Under the pieces are notes generated by a model. That model worked only from the letters and a program-made list of their open reading frames with translations. It was not told the origin of the DNA and searched no databases. A DNA stretch of 12,689 bases from NCBI GenBank assembly GCA_002502365.1, contig DAOJ01000034.1, positions 1 through 12,689 of the forward strand, read 5' to 3'. Origin of the DNA: Euryarchaeota archaeon UBA106 (GTDB lineage: Archaea > Thermoplasmatota > Poseidoniia > Poseidoniales > Thalassarchaeaceae). This document shows positions 12,104 to 12,689 of the stretch, piece by piece; the stretch's first letter is position 1; each line of letters starts with the position of its first letter. A program made the position numbers and the translations under genes.

Positions 12104-12648
12104 AAGCAATCGAACTCTCCGTCGTTGACCCATTCGATTGGAATTTCTTCTCCACTTCCGCAAAGGAACCATTCTCCACTTGATTCTGGAGCGATGAGAA
12201 TCATTATGATCCAAAAGATTTGAGCCAAGATAGTAATTGAACCAGCGGCTACAGCTAACCAAAAGCCAGCATTAACCATTCCTTTATGCGAAGTGGCAGG
12301 AAACTGCTCGAGTTTGTTTCTATTCATGAAAGAAATAATTCCTGCAGGTATTACAATCAAAAGATTACATAGACCAACAATTGGCAATCCAGCGGTACAA
12401 AAACCTGTGAAAATCCCGATAGAACCCAAAACGACTGCTACAATTGCATAGGTGCCTAAACTACTATCATCACCATTGAAACTTACATCGGGGCCTTGAC
12501 TAACGGTAGGTTCTCCCTGTAGGGTAGGAGCAGAAGGCTCGACATTCCATTCGAATTCCCCCTCACAATATGGGCAAGCAAATTCACCAGAGGCATCGTC
12601 ATCCAGTTCTATTTCCTCTTCACAATGTGGACAAAGAATTTCTACCAT
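12079..12648 (-). CDS. Zinc-ribbon membrane protein with LDL-receptor-A-like tail, function unknown
   Basis: 189 residues. The N-terminus is a zinc ribbon (CPHC at 6-9, CPYC at 25-28) with an acidic middle. A Pro/Ser/Gly-rich linker (35-63) follows, then hydrophobic segments near 66-84, 88-107 and 127-152. The GTYAIVAVVLGSIGIF segment and later FMNRNKLEQ...GMVNAGFWLA pattern resemble DUF4190-type membrane proteins. Three helices with a cytoplasmic zinc ribbon put the C-terminus outside. That tail (FLCGSGEEIP, then WVNDGEFDCFDGSDE, 161-187) resembles an LDL-receptor class A repeat that keeps the acidic calcium-binding end and two cysteines but has lost others. The ATG at 12648 has a TATA-like box about 27 bases upstream. 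It converges on eL41. Confidence 0.8.
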   Translation of the reverse strand: MVEILCPHCEEEIELDDDASGEFACPYCEGEFEWNVEPSAPTLQGEPTVSQGPDVSFNGDDSSLGTYAIVAVVLGSIGIFTGFCTAGLPIVGLCNLLIVIPAGIISFMNRNKLEQFPATSHKGMVNAGFWLAVAAGSITILAQIFWIIMILIAPESSGEWFLCGSGEEIPIEWVNDGEFDCFDGSDEGV

Positions 12649-12670
12649 ACATTACATGATTGAGGTCTAG

Positions 12671-12680
12671 CCTTTATTCC
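12671..12680 (-). promoter_or_regulatory. TATA-like box of the zinc-ribbon membrane-protein gene
   Basis: The minus strand reads GGAATAAAGG, centred about 27 bases before the ATG at 12648. The spacing matches the leaderless arrangement seen for the peptide-binding protein. Confidence 0.5.
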
Positions 12681-12689
12681 TTTTGCCGG

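Overview
The window looks like part of an archaeal chromosome, most likely a marine planktonic euryarchaeon of the Poseidoniia (Marine Group II) type. The archaeal assignment rests on three observations: a gene for the tiny archaeal/eukaryotic ribosomal protein eL41, two tRNA genes with encoded CCA ends, and TATA-like boxes centred about 25-30 bases upstream of several start codons, which implies leaderless mRNAs. The Marine Group II placement is weaker. It comes from the overall style: Asp-rich lipoproteins with marine-type NYN...DDGSC repeats, Asp/Glu-rich extracytoplasmic segments and a zinc-ribbon membrane protein. No rRNA or other decisive marker is present.

Layout. Positions 1-95 (minus strand) hold the N-terminus of a type II (GlnII-like) glutamine synthetase. 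An AT-rich divergent intergenic region (96-351) follows, rich in palindromes. Next come an MFS-type exporter (plus strand, 352-1602) and a small two-helix membrane protein of unknown function (minus strand, 1574-1948). The minus strand from 10052 down to 2000 is one large oligopeptide/dipeptide ABC importer locus. Its gene order is lipoprotein binding protein, permease DppB, permease DppC, ATPase DppD, ATPase DppF. The binding-protein gene has its own leaderless-type TATA promoter and is separated from dppB by a strong GC hairpin. The four downstream genes are packed together, with a 4-base overlap at dppB/dppC and Shine-Dalgarno sites at the dppC, dppD and dppF junctions.

The right end (10190-12689) is a housekeeping patch. 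It holds tRNA-Ala(GGC) on the minus strand, which shares a TATA-like box with a divergent SprT-like zinc metalloprotease gene. A four-helix membrane protein of unknown function, tRNA-Arg(UCU) and the 35-codon eL41 gene follow. A convergent gene at the edge encodes a zinc-ribbon/multi-helix membrane protein with a degenerate LDL-receptor-A-like acidic tail.

The most unusual feature is the ABC importer. DppD, normally a soluble ATPase, carries two in-frame insertions inside its nucleotide-binding domain with about six predicted membrane helices. DppC carries about four extra helices in its permease core plus an enlarged ectodomain. DppB has a Cys-containing external insertion, and the binding protein has three Cys-rich repeats after its lipobox. 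Its partner ATPase DppF has the ordinary compact form. Together this suggests a remodelled peptide importer with one membrane-embedded ATPase subunit. No mobile element, CRISPR array, prophage or intein is visible.
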